A model generated the notes under the pieces. That model did no database searches and was not told the origin of the DNA. It saw only the letters and a program-made list of their open reading frames with translations. This document shows, piece after piece, positions 1 through 6,390 of a stretch of DNA of 16,887 bases (the first letter of the stretch is position 1; each line of letters opens with the position of its first letter). Position numbers and translations under genes: made by a program. Source of the stretch: JABIEQ01 sp964516055 (GTDB lineage: Bacteria; Patescibacteriota; Patescibacteriia; Magasanikbacterales; UBA922); contig CAZEYK010000021.1 in the NCBI GenBank assembly GCA_964516055.1, positions 1 through 16,887 on the forward strand, written 5' to 3'.

Positions 1-2
1 AT

Positions 3-830
3 GGAGAGGTGCTTCGTGATCATGATAATCCTGTGGAAATATTTTTGGTTCGTCCCATGGAAAATCCTGGTGTGTGGAAAGCGTTAGCTCGTCCTGGAAA
101 ACATGTAAAGATTGGGACGAGAGTACAGTTTGCTAAAGATTTTTATTGTGAGCCGTTAATAAAAGAGCCTGATGGGACATTATTGGTACAGTTTCCATAT
201 AATGAAGCAATTGTACGGAAAAAAGCGAATCAGTATGGGCAAGTGCCTATTCCGCCGTATGTAAAAGATGAAAAACATGAGTTAGAAAGTTATCAGACTG
301 TGTATGCAAAGGAAGAAGGGTCTGTTGCTGCACCAACTGCGGGATTTCATTTTACGCCACGAGTTATTGGGGCATTACAAAAAAAGGGCGTGATTTTTGC
401 AGAGGTAACATTGCATGTTGGTTTGGGAACATTTTTGCCAGTGAAGACAGAAAAAATTGAAGATCATACGATGCATGAAGAATGGGTGGAAGTGTCAGGG
501 TCTACTGTGCAGGAAATTGAGCGTGCCAAAAAAGATGGACGACGGGTTATTGCGGTGGGAACTACTACTGTGCGGACGCTGGAAGGTGTCGCAGCATTGC
601 ATGGCGGGTTGCGTGCGTATGAGGGGAATATTAATATTTTTATTACGCAAGGATTTCATTTTAAGGTTGTTGACGCGCTGATTACGAATTTCCATTTACC
701 AAAGTCAACGCTCTTGATGCTTGTTTCTGCATTTATTGGTGATCGAGAATTTACGTTGGATAGTTATAACAAAGCCGTTGAAAAGGAATATCGATTTTAT
801 AGTTTTGGTGATGGGATGTTTATTTTTTAG
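3..830 (+). CDS. queA: S-adenosylmethionine:tRNA ribosyltransferase-isomerase QueA, 5' truncated by the window
   Basis: QueA transfers and isomerises the ribosyl moiety of S-adenosylmethionine onto preQ1 in tRNA, giving epoxyqueuosine at the wobble position of GUN anticodons. The reading frame is open from the first complete codon, so the N-terminal part lies outside the window and no start is called. Family landmarks visible are PTAGFHFT (about residues 110-117 of the visible part), VTLHVGLGTFLPV, the H-x-MH-x-E segment, the ITNFHLPKSTLLML block and the typical C-terminus YRFYSFGDGMFIF. The gene ends with TAG. tgt, which makes the QueA substrate by inserting preQ1 into tRNA, lies 2.5 kb downstream on the other strand, so both steps are encoded near each other but not in one operon. 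No hairpin directly follows the stop; the next one is at 989-1013. The identification is secure. Confidence 0.96.
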   Translation, partial: GEVLRDHDNPVEIFLVRPMENPGVWKALARPGKHVKIGTRVQFAKDFYCEPLIKEPDGTLLVQFPYNEAIVRKKANQYGQVPIPPYVKDEKHELESYQTVYAKEEGSVAAPTAGFHFTPRVIGALQKKGVIFAEVTLHVGLGTFLPVKTEKIEDHTMHEEWVEVSGSTVQEIERAKKDGRRVIAVGTTTVRTLEGVAALHGGLRAYEGNINIFITQGFHFKVVDALITNFHLPKSTLLMLVSAFIGDREFTLDSYNKAVEKEYRFYSFGDGMFIF

Positions 831-845
831 TTCTTGATAAATTAT

Positions 846-874
846 TTGACAGATTTTTTTGTTTTGTGTTAACT
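846..874 (+). promoter_or_regulatory. Promoter of the aspartokinase leader transcript
   Basis: A consensus -35 box TTGACA (846-851) is followed after a 17-base spacer by TTAACT (869-874); TAACTA at 870-875 is an equally placed alternative. The start of transcription is expected near 881-883, just before the ATG at 885, which would make the first small ORF nearly leaderless. It lies 15 bases after the queA stop. Confidence 0.65.
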
Positions 875-884
875 ATATATGAAT

Positions 885-965
885 ATGTATCAATCATTTC
901 TTTTGACGACAAAAAAGACCAAGAAGACCACTCTTACTGAGCGGGATTGTTTGATGCATAGATAA
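885..965 (+). CDS. Thr/Lys-rich leader peptide of the aspartokinase gene (26 residues)
   Basis: This short ORF starts about 3 bases after the predicted transcription start and ends with TAA at 963-965. An in-frame ATG at 879 also exists but probably lies upstream of the transcript start. Its core LLTTKKTKKTTLT contains nine consecutive codons that are all Thr or Lys (906-932), with one more Thr at 936-938. No SD precedes it. It is followed by overlapping antiterminator and terminator hairpins and then by an aspartokinase gene. Lys and Thr are end products of the aspartate pathway, and the E. coli thr operon, which begins with aspartokinase I, is known to be controlled by a Thr/Ile-rich leader peptide. 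I infer an attenuation leader peptide; no homologue is claimed. Chance coding of such a run in an A-rich stretch is the main alternative. Confidence 0.7.
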   Translation: MYQSFLLTTKKTKKTTLTERDCLMHR

Positions 966-996
966 TTTTTTCGAGTATTGCATTCAGGCCACCCGC
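941..996 (+). promoter_or_regulatory. Antiterminator fold of the aspartokinase leader
   Basis: GCGGG (941-945) can pair with CCCGC (992-996). Nested inside, TGATGCA (952-958) pairs with TGCATTCA (979-986) with one bulged T. The 3' half uses bases 992-994 that form the 5' arm of the terminator, so the two folds exclude each other. The 5' half lies at the end of the leader ORF: a ribosome reaching the TAA at 963-965 would cover it and favour termination, while one stalled on the Thr/Lys codons would leave most of it free. The pairing is seen directly; the mechanism is inferred. Confidence 0.6.
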
Positions 997-1013
997 GAAA
1001 TGGGTGGTTTTTT
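989..1013 (+). terminator. Intrinsic terminator / attenuator before aspartokinase
   Basis: CCACCC (989-994) pairs with GGGTGG (1002-1007) around a 7-base loop and is followed by six T. It ends 83 bases before the aspartokinase start. I saw no convincing promoter in 1014-1096, so the downstream gene probably depends on read-through of this hairpin. Confidence 0.8.
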
Positions 1014-1096
1014 GTTAGGGATTATAGAGCGAAACGTTGTGTTCGTTCTTCCGTCTTTAGCACATTGGACAATATATATTCTGAAGGGAGAAAACC

Positions 1097-1987
1097 ATGC
1101 AACAGGCAAAGAAGGTTCTGGGATTCGTCGCATTTTTTCTTGCCCAGTTTTTTCGTCAGCGGATTGTCGCCAAGTTTGGTGGCACGTCGATGGCGACGGC
1201 AGAGAGTATCCGCAAGGTGACGCGTATTATTCGTGGTGATCCGCGGATTATGACGGTTGTCGTTTCGGCTCCTGGTAAGGTTAACGGTGGTGACAAAATC
1301 ACTGATCTGTTGTTGGCGTGCTTTGCGCTTCGGCAGCAGGGTGAGTCTTTCGATCAGCCGTGGCAGTTGATTGCTTCTCGGTTTCAGCATATCGTGTCTG
1401 AACTTGGTCTTTCTGTTGCTATCGATGTTCATTTGCGTGAGATTCGTACACAGATTGAACGGGGAGTTTCTCGCGCATATGTTGCGAGTCGTGGCGAGTA
1501 TCTGTCGAGTTTGCTCTTGGCCGACTTTCTTGGCTGGCAGTGGATCGACGCAGCGAGTGTGATGCGGTTTCGTGATGATGGATCACTCGACGAAGTGGCT
1601 TCTTGTCGGTTCGTTCATGAGCATTGTCTGAATCGCCGCGTTGTACTCGGTGGCTTCTATGGAGCTACCTCCTGTGGTGATATTGCTGTGTTTGATCGTG
1701 GTGGTAGCGATATCACGGGATCCTACTTGGCAGCGTTTCTCGGTGCTGCTGTGTATCGAAATTACACTGATGTCACTGGGGTGTATAGTGGTGATCCCAA
1801 TGGATTGGAACCTGTGACGCACTTTTCTCATATGACGGCGACGGATTTTCTATTGCTTCATGAGCGGACGGGCGCAACGGTTGTCCATCCTGTTGCTGTT
1901 GAGATCGCTGTTTGCTATTGTGTGCCTGTTCAGGTGTGTTCCACATTCGATCCCGGTGGAAATTTTACCACCATCGTTCCTGCTTGA
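1097..1987 (+). CDS. Aspartate kinase catalytic domain without ACT regulatory domains
   Basis: The product phosphorylates aspartate to aspartyl-4-phosphate, the entry step to the Lys/DAP, Thr and Met pathways. Visible family motifs are the nucleotide loop KFGGTS (residues 26-31), SAPGK and DKITDLL, SRGEYLS (131-137), RGGSDITGSYLAA (201-213) and TDVTGVYSGDP (224-234). At 296 residues it stops right after the kinase domain; usual aspartokinases are about 400-460 residues and carry two C-terminal ACT domains for Lys/Thr inhibition. An unusual hydrophobic stretch (residues 7-19) precedes the first motif, but no other ATG or GTG start exists before KFGGTS and an AAGGGAG SD sits 6 bases before this ATG. 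It is visibly GC-richer than lysA and ends with TGA. lysA follows 103 bases downstream, so both may serve DAP/lysine synthesis. The function is clear; the full substrate specificity is inferred. Confidence 0.88.
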   Translation: MQQAKKVLGFVAFFLAQFFRQRIVAKFGGTSMATAESIRKVTRIIRGDPRIMTVVVSAPGKVNGGDKITDLLLACFALRQQGESFDQPWQLIASRFQHIVSELGLSVAIDVHLREIRTQIERGVSRAYVASRGEYLSSLLLADFLGWQWIDAASVMRFRDDGSLDEVASCRFVHEHCLNRRVVLGGFYGATSCGDIAVFDRGGSDITGSYLAAFLGAAVYRNYTDVTGVYSGDPNGLEPVTHFSHMTATDFLLLHERTGATVVHPVAVEIAVCYCVPVQVCSTFDPGGNFTTIVPA

Positions 1988-2000
1988 GACACAAGGAGCA

Positions 2001-2029
2001 CCAGTTCGTGTACTTAGTACACGAACTGG
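2001..2029. repeat. Perfect 13-bp palindrome between aspartokinase and lysA
   Basis: A 13-base arm beginning CCAGTTCG is followed by a 3-base centre (TTA) and its exact complement. It starts 13 bases after the aspartokinase stop and directly touches the next hairpin. It has no T tract of its own. It could be a 3' RNA-stabilising hairpin or a binding site for a dimeric regulator; the sequence alone does not decide. Confidence 0.75.
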
Positions 2030-2076
2030 ATTCAATTTGAGTACAGTAATAGCTATTGTATTCAAATTGAATTTTT
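2030..2076 (+). terminator. Long terminator hairpin after the aspartokinase gene
   Basis: A 19-bp stem (2030-2048 with 2054-2072, containing two G-T pairs) closes a 5-base loop and runs into five T (2072-2076). It is placed as the terminator of the aspartokinase unit. The weak -35-like TTGTAT (2056-2061) before lysA lies in its 3' arm, so the hairpin and the lysA promoter overlap. Confidence 0.7.
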
Positions 2077-2090
2077 AAGTATATGGTTTT

Positions 2091-3311
2091 ATGAGTAATG
2101 AATTTTTTATTGGTTCCGATGATGTTCTTGATATTGTCCGTGAGTATGGTACACCACTTTATCTGTATGATTTAGCTATCATTCGAGAGCGTATTCGTGA
2201 GTTGCAAGAAGATATTGGGCAATATGAAAAAACGGAATTTTTGTATGCTATTAAAGCGAATTATAATCCGCATATTGTGAAACATATTATTGCGCTTGGT
2301 TTGGGTATTGATGCGGTGTCTTTGCAAGAGGTATGGATTGGTCTTGCTTGTGGGGCGTCTGTTGAACAACTCTTGTTTACGGGAAATAATATGACAGATG
2401 AGGAAATGCATGCGGTTCATGAATTGGGTGTTCTTTTGAATATTGGTTCACTGTCGCGATTGGAAAAATATGGGAAGGCGTATCCAAGAAGCCGTGTGTG
2501 CGTTCGATTTAATCCTAATATTGGTATCGCTTCACATGAAACTAATATTACGGGAGGACCGGATTCTAAATTTGGTATTTCTTTTCAAGAGGTTGATCGC
2601 GTTATTGCGATTGCTAAAAAATATGATTTGCAGGTGGTTGGTGTTCATCAGCATATTGGTTCTGGGTGGCTTCGTATTCGTGAACCGCTGCTGGCGCTTG
2701 ATGTTATTTTAGACATCGCTCAGCAGTTTGATGATTTGGATTTTGTGGATGTGGGTGGTGGTTTTGGGGTCCCGTACCGTCCTGATGAAAAGCGACTTGA
2801 TATGAGAGTGCTCGGGAAAAACATTGCTGAACGATTTTCTGATTTTTGTAAACAATATGGGAAAGAACTTACGCTTCGTTTTGAACCGGGAAGGTATGTG
2901 GTTGCAGAATCTGGGAGTTTGCTTACGACGGTAAATACGATAAAACAAACTATTCGACGGAAAACAGTCGTTGGCACAGATACGGGCATGAATCATTTGG
3001 TGCGTACGGCAATGTATGGTTCTTATCACCCAATTGAAAATATGAGTAATTCCGATGGAGTACTACACGAGTACGATGTGACAGGAAATATTTGTGAGTG
3101 TGCGGATTTTTTTGCGCGTGATCGCGAATTGAGAGAAATTCGTGAAGGAGATATTTTGCGTATTGGAATTGCTGGTGCGTATGGATTTTCTATGGCGAGC
3201 AATTATCAATTTCGTCCGTTGCCAGCAGAAGTATTGGTTGATGGGAATGATGTGCTACTCATTCGTAAACGGCAAACGTTTGATGATCTATGGCGTGTGT
3301 CTGATGTGTAA
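2091..3311 (+). CDS. lysA: Diaminopimelate decarboxylase
   Basis: LysA is a PLP enzyme that decarboxylates meso-diaminopimelate to L-lysine. It has the fold III alanine-racemase-like barrel and C-terminal beta domain. Motifs seen are YAIKAN with the PLP lysine (about residue 54), HQHIGSG, the phosphate-binding GGGFGVPY, FEPGRY, and the C-terminal active-site CECADFFARD followed by GAYGFSMASNYQFRPLP. The length of 406 residues is normal. No SD precedes the ATG; AT-rich -10-like sequence (TAAGTATATG, 2076-2085) ends 5 bases before it, suggesting a leaderless or nearly leaderless mRNA. It follows aspartokinase, supporting a role in lysine or cell-wall DAP metabolism, although a strong hairpin separates the two genes. 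Arginine or carboxynorspermidine decarboxylases of the same fold are less likely given the motifs. Confidence 0.93.
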   Translation: MSNEFFIGSDDVLDIVREYGTPLYLYDLAIIRERIRELQEDIGQYEKTEFLYAIKANYNPHIVKHIIALGLGIDAVSLQEVWIGLACGASVEQLLFTGNNMTDEEMHAVHELGVLLNIGSLSRLEKYGKAYPRSRVCVRFNPNIGIASHETNITGGPDSKFGISFQEVDRVIAIAKKYDLQVVGVHQHIGSGWLRIREPLLALDVILDIAQQFDDLDFVDVGGGFGVPYRPDEKRLDMRVLGKNIAERFSDFCKQYGKELTLRFEPGRYVVAESGSLLTTVNTIKQTIRRKTVVGTDTGMNHLVRTAMYGSYHPIENMSNSDGVLHEYDVTGNICECADFFARDRELREIREGDILRIGIAGAYGFSMASNYQFRPLPAEVLVDGNDVLLIRKRQTFDDLWRVSDV

Positions 3312-3347
3312 AAAAAAAGAGTGGATTATTACATCCACTCTTTTTTT
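3312..3347. terminator. Bidirectional terminator between lysA and tgt
   Basis: GAGTGGAT (3319-3326) pairs with ATCCACTC (3333-3340) around a 6-base loop and is flanked by A7 and T7 tracts. It therefore works for the plus-strand lysA and the minus-strand tgt. The tgt stop codon (3329-3331 on the minus strand) lies in the loop, so one arm also encodes the last tgt residues. Confidence 0.9.
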
Positions 3348-4504
3348 AATTCAAGGAATCGATCTTGTTTTATTGCCTCGCGGATATCTTCCATGAGTTT
3401 GAGGAAGACATAGAGGTTGTGCATGGTAGCAATTTTTAGTCCAAGTGTTTCGTTAGTGTTGAAGAGGTGGTGGAGGTAGGCACGTGAATAGTGGGCAACC
3501 GGTGAATCGGGAAATGTTGGATCAATGGTGGATTTGTCTGTTTTAAATTCAGCGTTTTTGATATTGATGCGGTAATTTTTGTTTATGGATGGGTGAACAA
3601 AGAGTGTCCCGTTTCGTGCCATGCGAGTGGGGGAGACGCAATCAAACATATCGACTCCGCGTTCTACTACGTCAAATAAATCCATTGGTGAGTGACCAAG
3701 TCCCATGGTGTAGTGAGGTTTGTTTTCTGGAATAATTGGATTTACCCAATCGAGAATATGTTTTGTCGCTTCCATATTGTATCCGACTGATTCACCGCCG
3801 ATGGCAATACCATCAAAATCCATTGATGAAATTATTTTTGTGGATTCTTGACGGAGCTCTTTGTGATTGGCGCCTTGAATAATCCCGAAGAGAAATTGTC
3901 TGTAGCCGTGAGGGCTTGTCTCTTTTTTGTGTTCAGCAATACATCGCGCTGCCCATTCGTGTGTTCGTTTCATGGCGCGTTTGGTGTAATCCATATCTGC
4001 ATCATCTGGGGTGCATTCGTCAAATGCCATGATGATATCGGCACCGAGTTTGTGCTGGATGCGGATGGCTTCTTCTGGTGTGAATCGATGTGTACTGCCA
4101 TCGAGATGAGATCGGAAGGTAACGCCGTCGTCATCTATATCTACGAGAGAGCCGTGATTGTCTGTTTTAAGATTGTCTTTTTTTTCTTTTTGTTTGCCAA
4201 GAGAAAATACCTGAAAACCGCCACTATCGGTAAGGATTGGTTTGTTCCAGTGCATGAATTTGTGTAGTCCGCCAAAGCTGTCGATAATGTCTTCTCCGGG
4301 GCGGAGATGGAGGTGGTAGGTGTTGCTCAGAATGATTTGTGCGCTAAGGGATTCGAGTTCTTTTGTGTCTATGCTTTTTACGGTGGCTTGGGTACCGACG
4401 GGCATGAATATAGGTGTCTCAATATCTCCATGGTCGGTGTGGATGATTCCTGTGCGGGCAAGGCAGTTTGAAGAGTTGTGGGTTATTTCGAAAAATTGGG
4501 ACAT
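3329..4504 (-). CDS. tgt: tRNA-guanine transglycosylase lacking the zinc-binding cysteines
   Basis: Tgt exchanges guanine-34 for preQ1 in tRNAs with GUN anticodons, the step before QueA. The catalytic aspartates are present: D93 in TDSGGFQ, D162 in FDECTP, and the nucleophile D288 in MFDCVSPTR. NTYHLHLRPG and SRAYLHHL are also typical. Two departures stand out. The CxCxxC zinc site between IDP and YSRAYLHHL is replaced by F331, D333 and V336, although the fourth ligand H362 (MHN) remains. In the base pocket the usual GGLxVGE reads GGESVGY (236-242), changing the Leu and Glu that contact preQ1 in Zymomonas Tgt. The length of 391 residues is normal. The start has no SD; TATTAT lies 11 bases upstream on this strand, compatible with a near-leaderless mRNA. 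The family is certain; substrate preference is open. Confidence 0.93.
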   Translation of the reverse strand: MSQFFEITHNSSNCLARTGIIHTDHGDIETPIFMPVGTQATVKSIDTKELESLSAQIILSNTYHLHLRPGEDIIDSFGGLHKFMHWNKPILTDSGGFQVFSLGKQKEKKDNLKTDNHGSLVDIDDDGVTFRSHLDGSTHRFTPEEAIRIQHKLGADIIMAFDECTPDDADMDYTKRAMKRTHEWAARCIAEHKKETSPHGYRQFLFGIIQGANHKELRQESTKIISSMDFDGIAIGGESVGYNMEATKHILDWVNPIIPENKPHYTMGLGHSPMDLFDVVERGVDMFDCVSPTRMARNGTLFVHPSINKNYRINIKNAEFKTDKSTIDPTFPDSPVAHYSRAYLHHLFNTNETLGLKIATMHNLYVFLKLMEDIREAIKQDRFLELKKEWM

Positions 4505-4567
4505 ATTGTTTTTATATAATATAGCAGACTATCATGGATAGAGAGATTTTTCAATATTTTGAAAATG

Positions 4568-4576
4568 TGGTATGGT
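4568..4576 (+). promoter_or_regulatory. Extended -10 promoter of the HNH-gene leader
   Basis: TGGTATGGT fits the extended -10 form TGnTATnnT, with a poor -35. The expected start near 4583 lies 2 bases before the ATG of the small ORF at 4585. Confidence 0.45.
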
Positions 4577-4584
4577 ATTTTTGT

Positions 4585-4674
4585 ATGAGATATACTATCC
4601 AACATTTCTTAGGGGGAATGAAAAAAGTGTGTGGTGGTGTGTCTCTGACACAAAAACAAGTTATCTTTGTCTGA
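4585..4674 (+). CDS. Micro-ORF (29 residues) ending in the terminator before the HNH-like gene
   Basis: This near-leaderless ORF begins MRYTIQHFLGG and ends QVIFV with TGA at 4672-4674. The stop codon overlaps the first bases of the terminator stem at 4673. There is no SD. A small hairpin (4638-4652, TGTGTC/GACACA) lies inside it. No homologue is recognised. Because the terminator is only 34 bases from the next gene, I infer a leader peptide whose translation could control read-through, but a spurious ORF inside an untranslated leader cannot be excluded. No single amino acid dominates. Confidence 0.4.
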   Translation: MRYTIQHFLGGMKKVCGGVSLTQKQVIFV

Positions 4675-4700
4675 TTGAACATCCGTGTTCAATCTTTTTT
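4673..4700 (+). terminator. Intrinsic terminator / possible attenuator before the HNH-like gene
   Basis: A perfect 9-bp stem, GATTGAACA (4673-4681) with TGTTCAATC (4686-4694), closes a TCCG loop and is followed by six T. Only 34 bases separate it from the next ATG, including an AGGAGG site, which leaves almost no room for an independent promoter. Confidence 0.88.
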
Positions 4701-4734
4701 GTTTAACGGTTCTTTTCTGTAGGAGGCACCTCTC

Positions 4735-5286
4735 ATGGGCGGACATCACGGGTATTCTTGTCGCGGTAATGGTCGTTCGAAACACGGGGGAAAAACAAAA
4801 AAGAGGAAAAGAGAGACCACCTCACCGGGGTCTATTCCTTCTCCGAATCAGATGACTCGGCATCACTTGGTGCCTAAGTCTCGTATTCCTTACGAGCATC
4901 GCGGCAGTAAGGGGCACGAAAATATCCGAAAGGTGGTCCGCTGGCGGCATGAGGCCTGGCATAACGTTTTTGGGAACAAAACTCCCATTGAGGTTGTTGA
5001 CATGCTTTGGCGACTTGCTCCTGCGGGGTATTTTGAGACCTTTGATGTCTCGATGTCCTGGTGGGGGCAACGGGTGAGCTTGTCTCTCGAATCCCATGAA
5101 CAGACGGAGTTCATGGCGGATTGGGGGGATAAAAAGTTTCTGGCGTGGAAGGCACTCTTCGGTTCTCGGTCATTGGTGCTGGTGCTCGCGGAGGTGCTCC
5201 GGGAGTGGGCACCTGATGGCTACTTTACTCGGTATTCTATCGTGGCCTACGATAGTGGTGCCTGGTATAAGGTCCGCCATTTTTAG
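4735..5286 (+). CDS. HNH-like protein with an internal duplication
   Basis: The N-terminus (residues 1-40) is Gly/Lys/Arg/Ser-rich and probably disordered or nucleic-acid binding. Residues 42-47 (RHHLVP) and 71-76 (RHEAWH) resemble the His-containing strands and helix of HNH/treble-clef nucleases, where the His residues bind metal and activate water. The third canonical residue is not clear, so nuclease activity is only a suggestion. The segment AWHNVFGNKTP...LAPAGYF (74-100) recurs as AWKALFGSRSL...WAPDGYF (137-164), an internal repeat whose second copy has lost the His residues. An AGGAGG SD lies 7 bases before the ATG. The gene is GC-richer than its neighbours and has its own upstream terminator and downstream hairpin, so it is a single-gene unit. 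Role unknown; it may be genomic baggage or a small nuclease. Confidence 0.72.
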   Translation: MGGHHGYSCRGNGRSKHGGKTKKRKRETTSPGSIPSPNQMTRHHLVPKSRIPYEHRGSKGHENIRKVVRWRHEAWHNVFGNKTPIEVVDMLWRLAPAGYFETFDVSMSWWGQRVSLSLESHEQTEFMADWGDKKFLAWKALFGSRSLVLVLAEVLREWAPDGYFTRYSIVAYDSGAWYKVRHF

Positions 5287-5329
5287 TTTTCCGTTCCTTC
5301 TCTCATCATTCGTATCATCCGTTCTTTTA

Positions 5330-5358
5330 GGATAGCTAGCAATTGGCTATCCTTCTTC
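5330..5358 (+). terminator. Terminator hairpin after the HNH-like gene
   Basis: GGATAGC (5330-5336) pairs with GCTATCC (5346-5352) around a 9-base loop and is followed by a T-rich but interrupted tract. It lies 43 bases after the stop. Confidence 0.6.
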
Positions 5359-5422
5359 ATTTTTATTTTTTGGAGTCGTTTGAAGGGTGGGTGACATTTT
5401 TGTTTATTCAGAATAGGGTATG

Positions 5423-5450
5423 TTGTTTATTTCTCTTATTTTAGTATAGT
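5423..5450 (+). promoter_or_regulatory. Promoter of the C39-like peptidase gene
   Basis: TTGTTT (5423-5428) and TATAGT (5445-5450) are 16 bases apart. The predicted start near 5457 is 4 bases before the ATG. AGGAG at 5451-5455 looks like an SD but would lie upstream of that transcript start, so either the mRNA is leaderless or a more distant promoter is used. Confidence 0.5.
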
Positions 5451-5460
5451 AGGAGTATCT

Positions 5461-6336
5461 ATGAAAAATCGCCTGTTTTCTTTTTTTAATACTGTATGCC
5501 TCGTGTTGACGGGTTTTTTTTTGGTTGGTACAGGATATGTGTGGTTGGGTACTGTAACCGTTGCTCGGCAGCAGCAGGAAATTGATGACATTGGTGTGGT
5601 GAGTTATCACGATATACAAGGTATGACAGATGACGTACAACAACCTACTGTTGAAGAAATATCGTCGGAAGAGCGTGTGCCTATTGATAGTAATGAGAAC
5701 CGTGTTGAGGAACCAGAACGTATTGACGCGCCAGCACATGAACCTGCTCCACTTCTTTCGCTTGATAAGATTCCTAAAAAAATAAATTTGGCTGTGCCCT
5801 TTACGTCTCAGGCACCGGAAAAAAATTGGGATCAACCATGGCAAGATGCGTGTGAAGAAGCGGCAGTGTTGATGGTGGATGCGTATTATGAGGGGTTTGG
5901 ATTAAGTCCGTTGTTTGCTAAGGATGAAATTGTGAAACTCTTAGCATATGAAGAACAATTTGCCTGGGGTGGTAGTATTGAAATTGAAAAGATTGATCAG
6001 ATGTTTCAGTATTGGTCGCTTGTTCCGCAGTTGTCTTCTCGAGTTCTTGAAAATCCAACAGTGGAAGATATTAAGCAGCAAGTCGCGTCTGGGCGGCCAG
6101 TGTTGGTGGTGGCTGATGGAAAAGTGTTACCAAATAAATATTTTCAAAATGGGGGACCGGCGTATCATGCACTGGTGGTGCGTGGGTATACCGAGGATAG
6201 CTTTATTACGAATGATCCTGGAACGCAGTTTGGTGAAAATTTGCTGTATACGTATGATGATTTGATGAATTCTATTCGAGATTGGAATGGGGGAGATGTG
6301 AAGAATGGCAAGCGGGCGGTTTTGGTTTTTGAATAA
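5461..6336 (+). CDS. Membrane-anchored C39-like cysteine peptidase
   Basis: The N-terminus has one membrane segment (about residues 8-30). An acidic, Pro/Glu-rich linker (about 40-105) follows, then a papain-like domain of the peptidase C39-like type (about 109-291). The expected catalytic set is visible: Q117 in TSQAP, C131 in WQDACEEAA, H236 in AYHALVV and D252 in TNDPG. With the short N-terminal anchor the peptidase domain should lie outside the cytoplasmic membrane. C39-like domains cleave peptides, classically leaders after double glycine, but stand-alone ones of this type have mostly unknown substrates. No transporter is adjacent. Twenty-one residues after the catalytic domain's start are typical VPF(T/Y)SQAP. 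It has no downstream operon partner: the stop is followed by the promoter at 6353. The domain call is firm; the substrate is unknown. Confidence 0.85.
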   Translation: MKNRLFSFFNTVCLVLTGFFLVGTGYVWLGTVTVARQQQEIDDIGVVSYHDIQGMTDDVQQPTVEEISSEERVPIDSNENRVEEPERIDAPAHEPAPLLSLDKIPKKINLAVPFTSQAPEKNWDQPWQDACEEAAVLMVDAYYEGFGLSPLFAKDEIVKLLAYEEQFAWGGSIEIEKIDQMFQYWSLVPQLSSRVLENPTVEDIKQQVASGRPVLVVADGKVLPNKYFQNGGPAYHALVVRGYTEDSFITNDPGTQFGENLLYTYDDLMNSIRDWNGGDVKNGKRAVLVFE

Positions 6337-6352
6337 ATTATCCACAGAAGTC

Positions 6353-6380
6353 TTGACTTATTTATCTGTTTGTTTAAATA
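6353..6380 (+). promoter_or_regulatory. Promoter of the 37-residue micro-ORF
   Basis: TTGACT (6353-6358) and TAAATA (6375-6380) are 16 bases apart. The expected transcript start near 6387 is about 4 bases before the ATG at 6391. Confidence 0.55.
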
Positions 6381-6390
6381 TAGATATTGT

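Noticed and set aside
846..1096. Lysine riboswitch upstream of the aspartokinase gene
   Set aside because: The leader is too short (about 130 bases) and shows none of the conserved core of the lysine riboswitch; the Thr/Lys ORF with alternate hairpins explains it better.
3848..4267. 139-codon ORF on the plus strand opposite tgt
   Set aside because: It is the antisense of a conserved enzyme and has a low-complexity Phe-rich translation.
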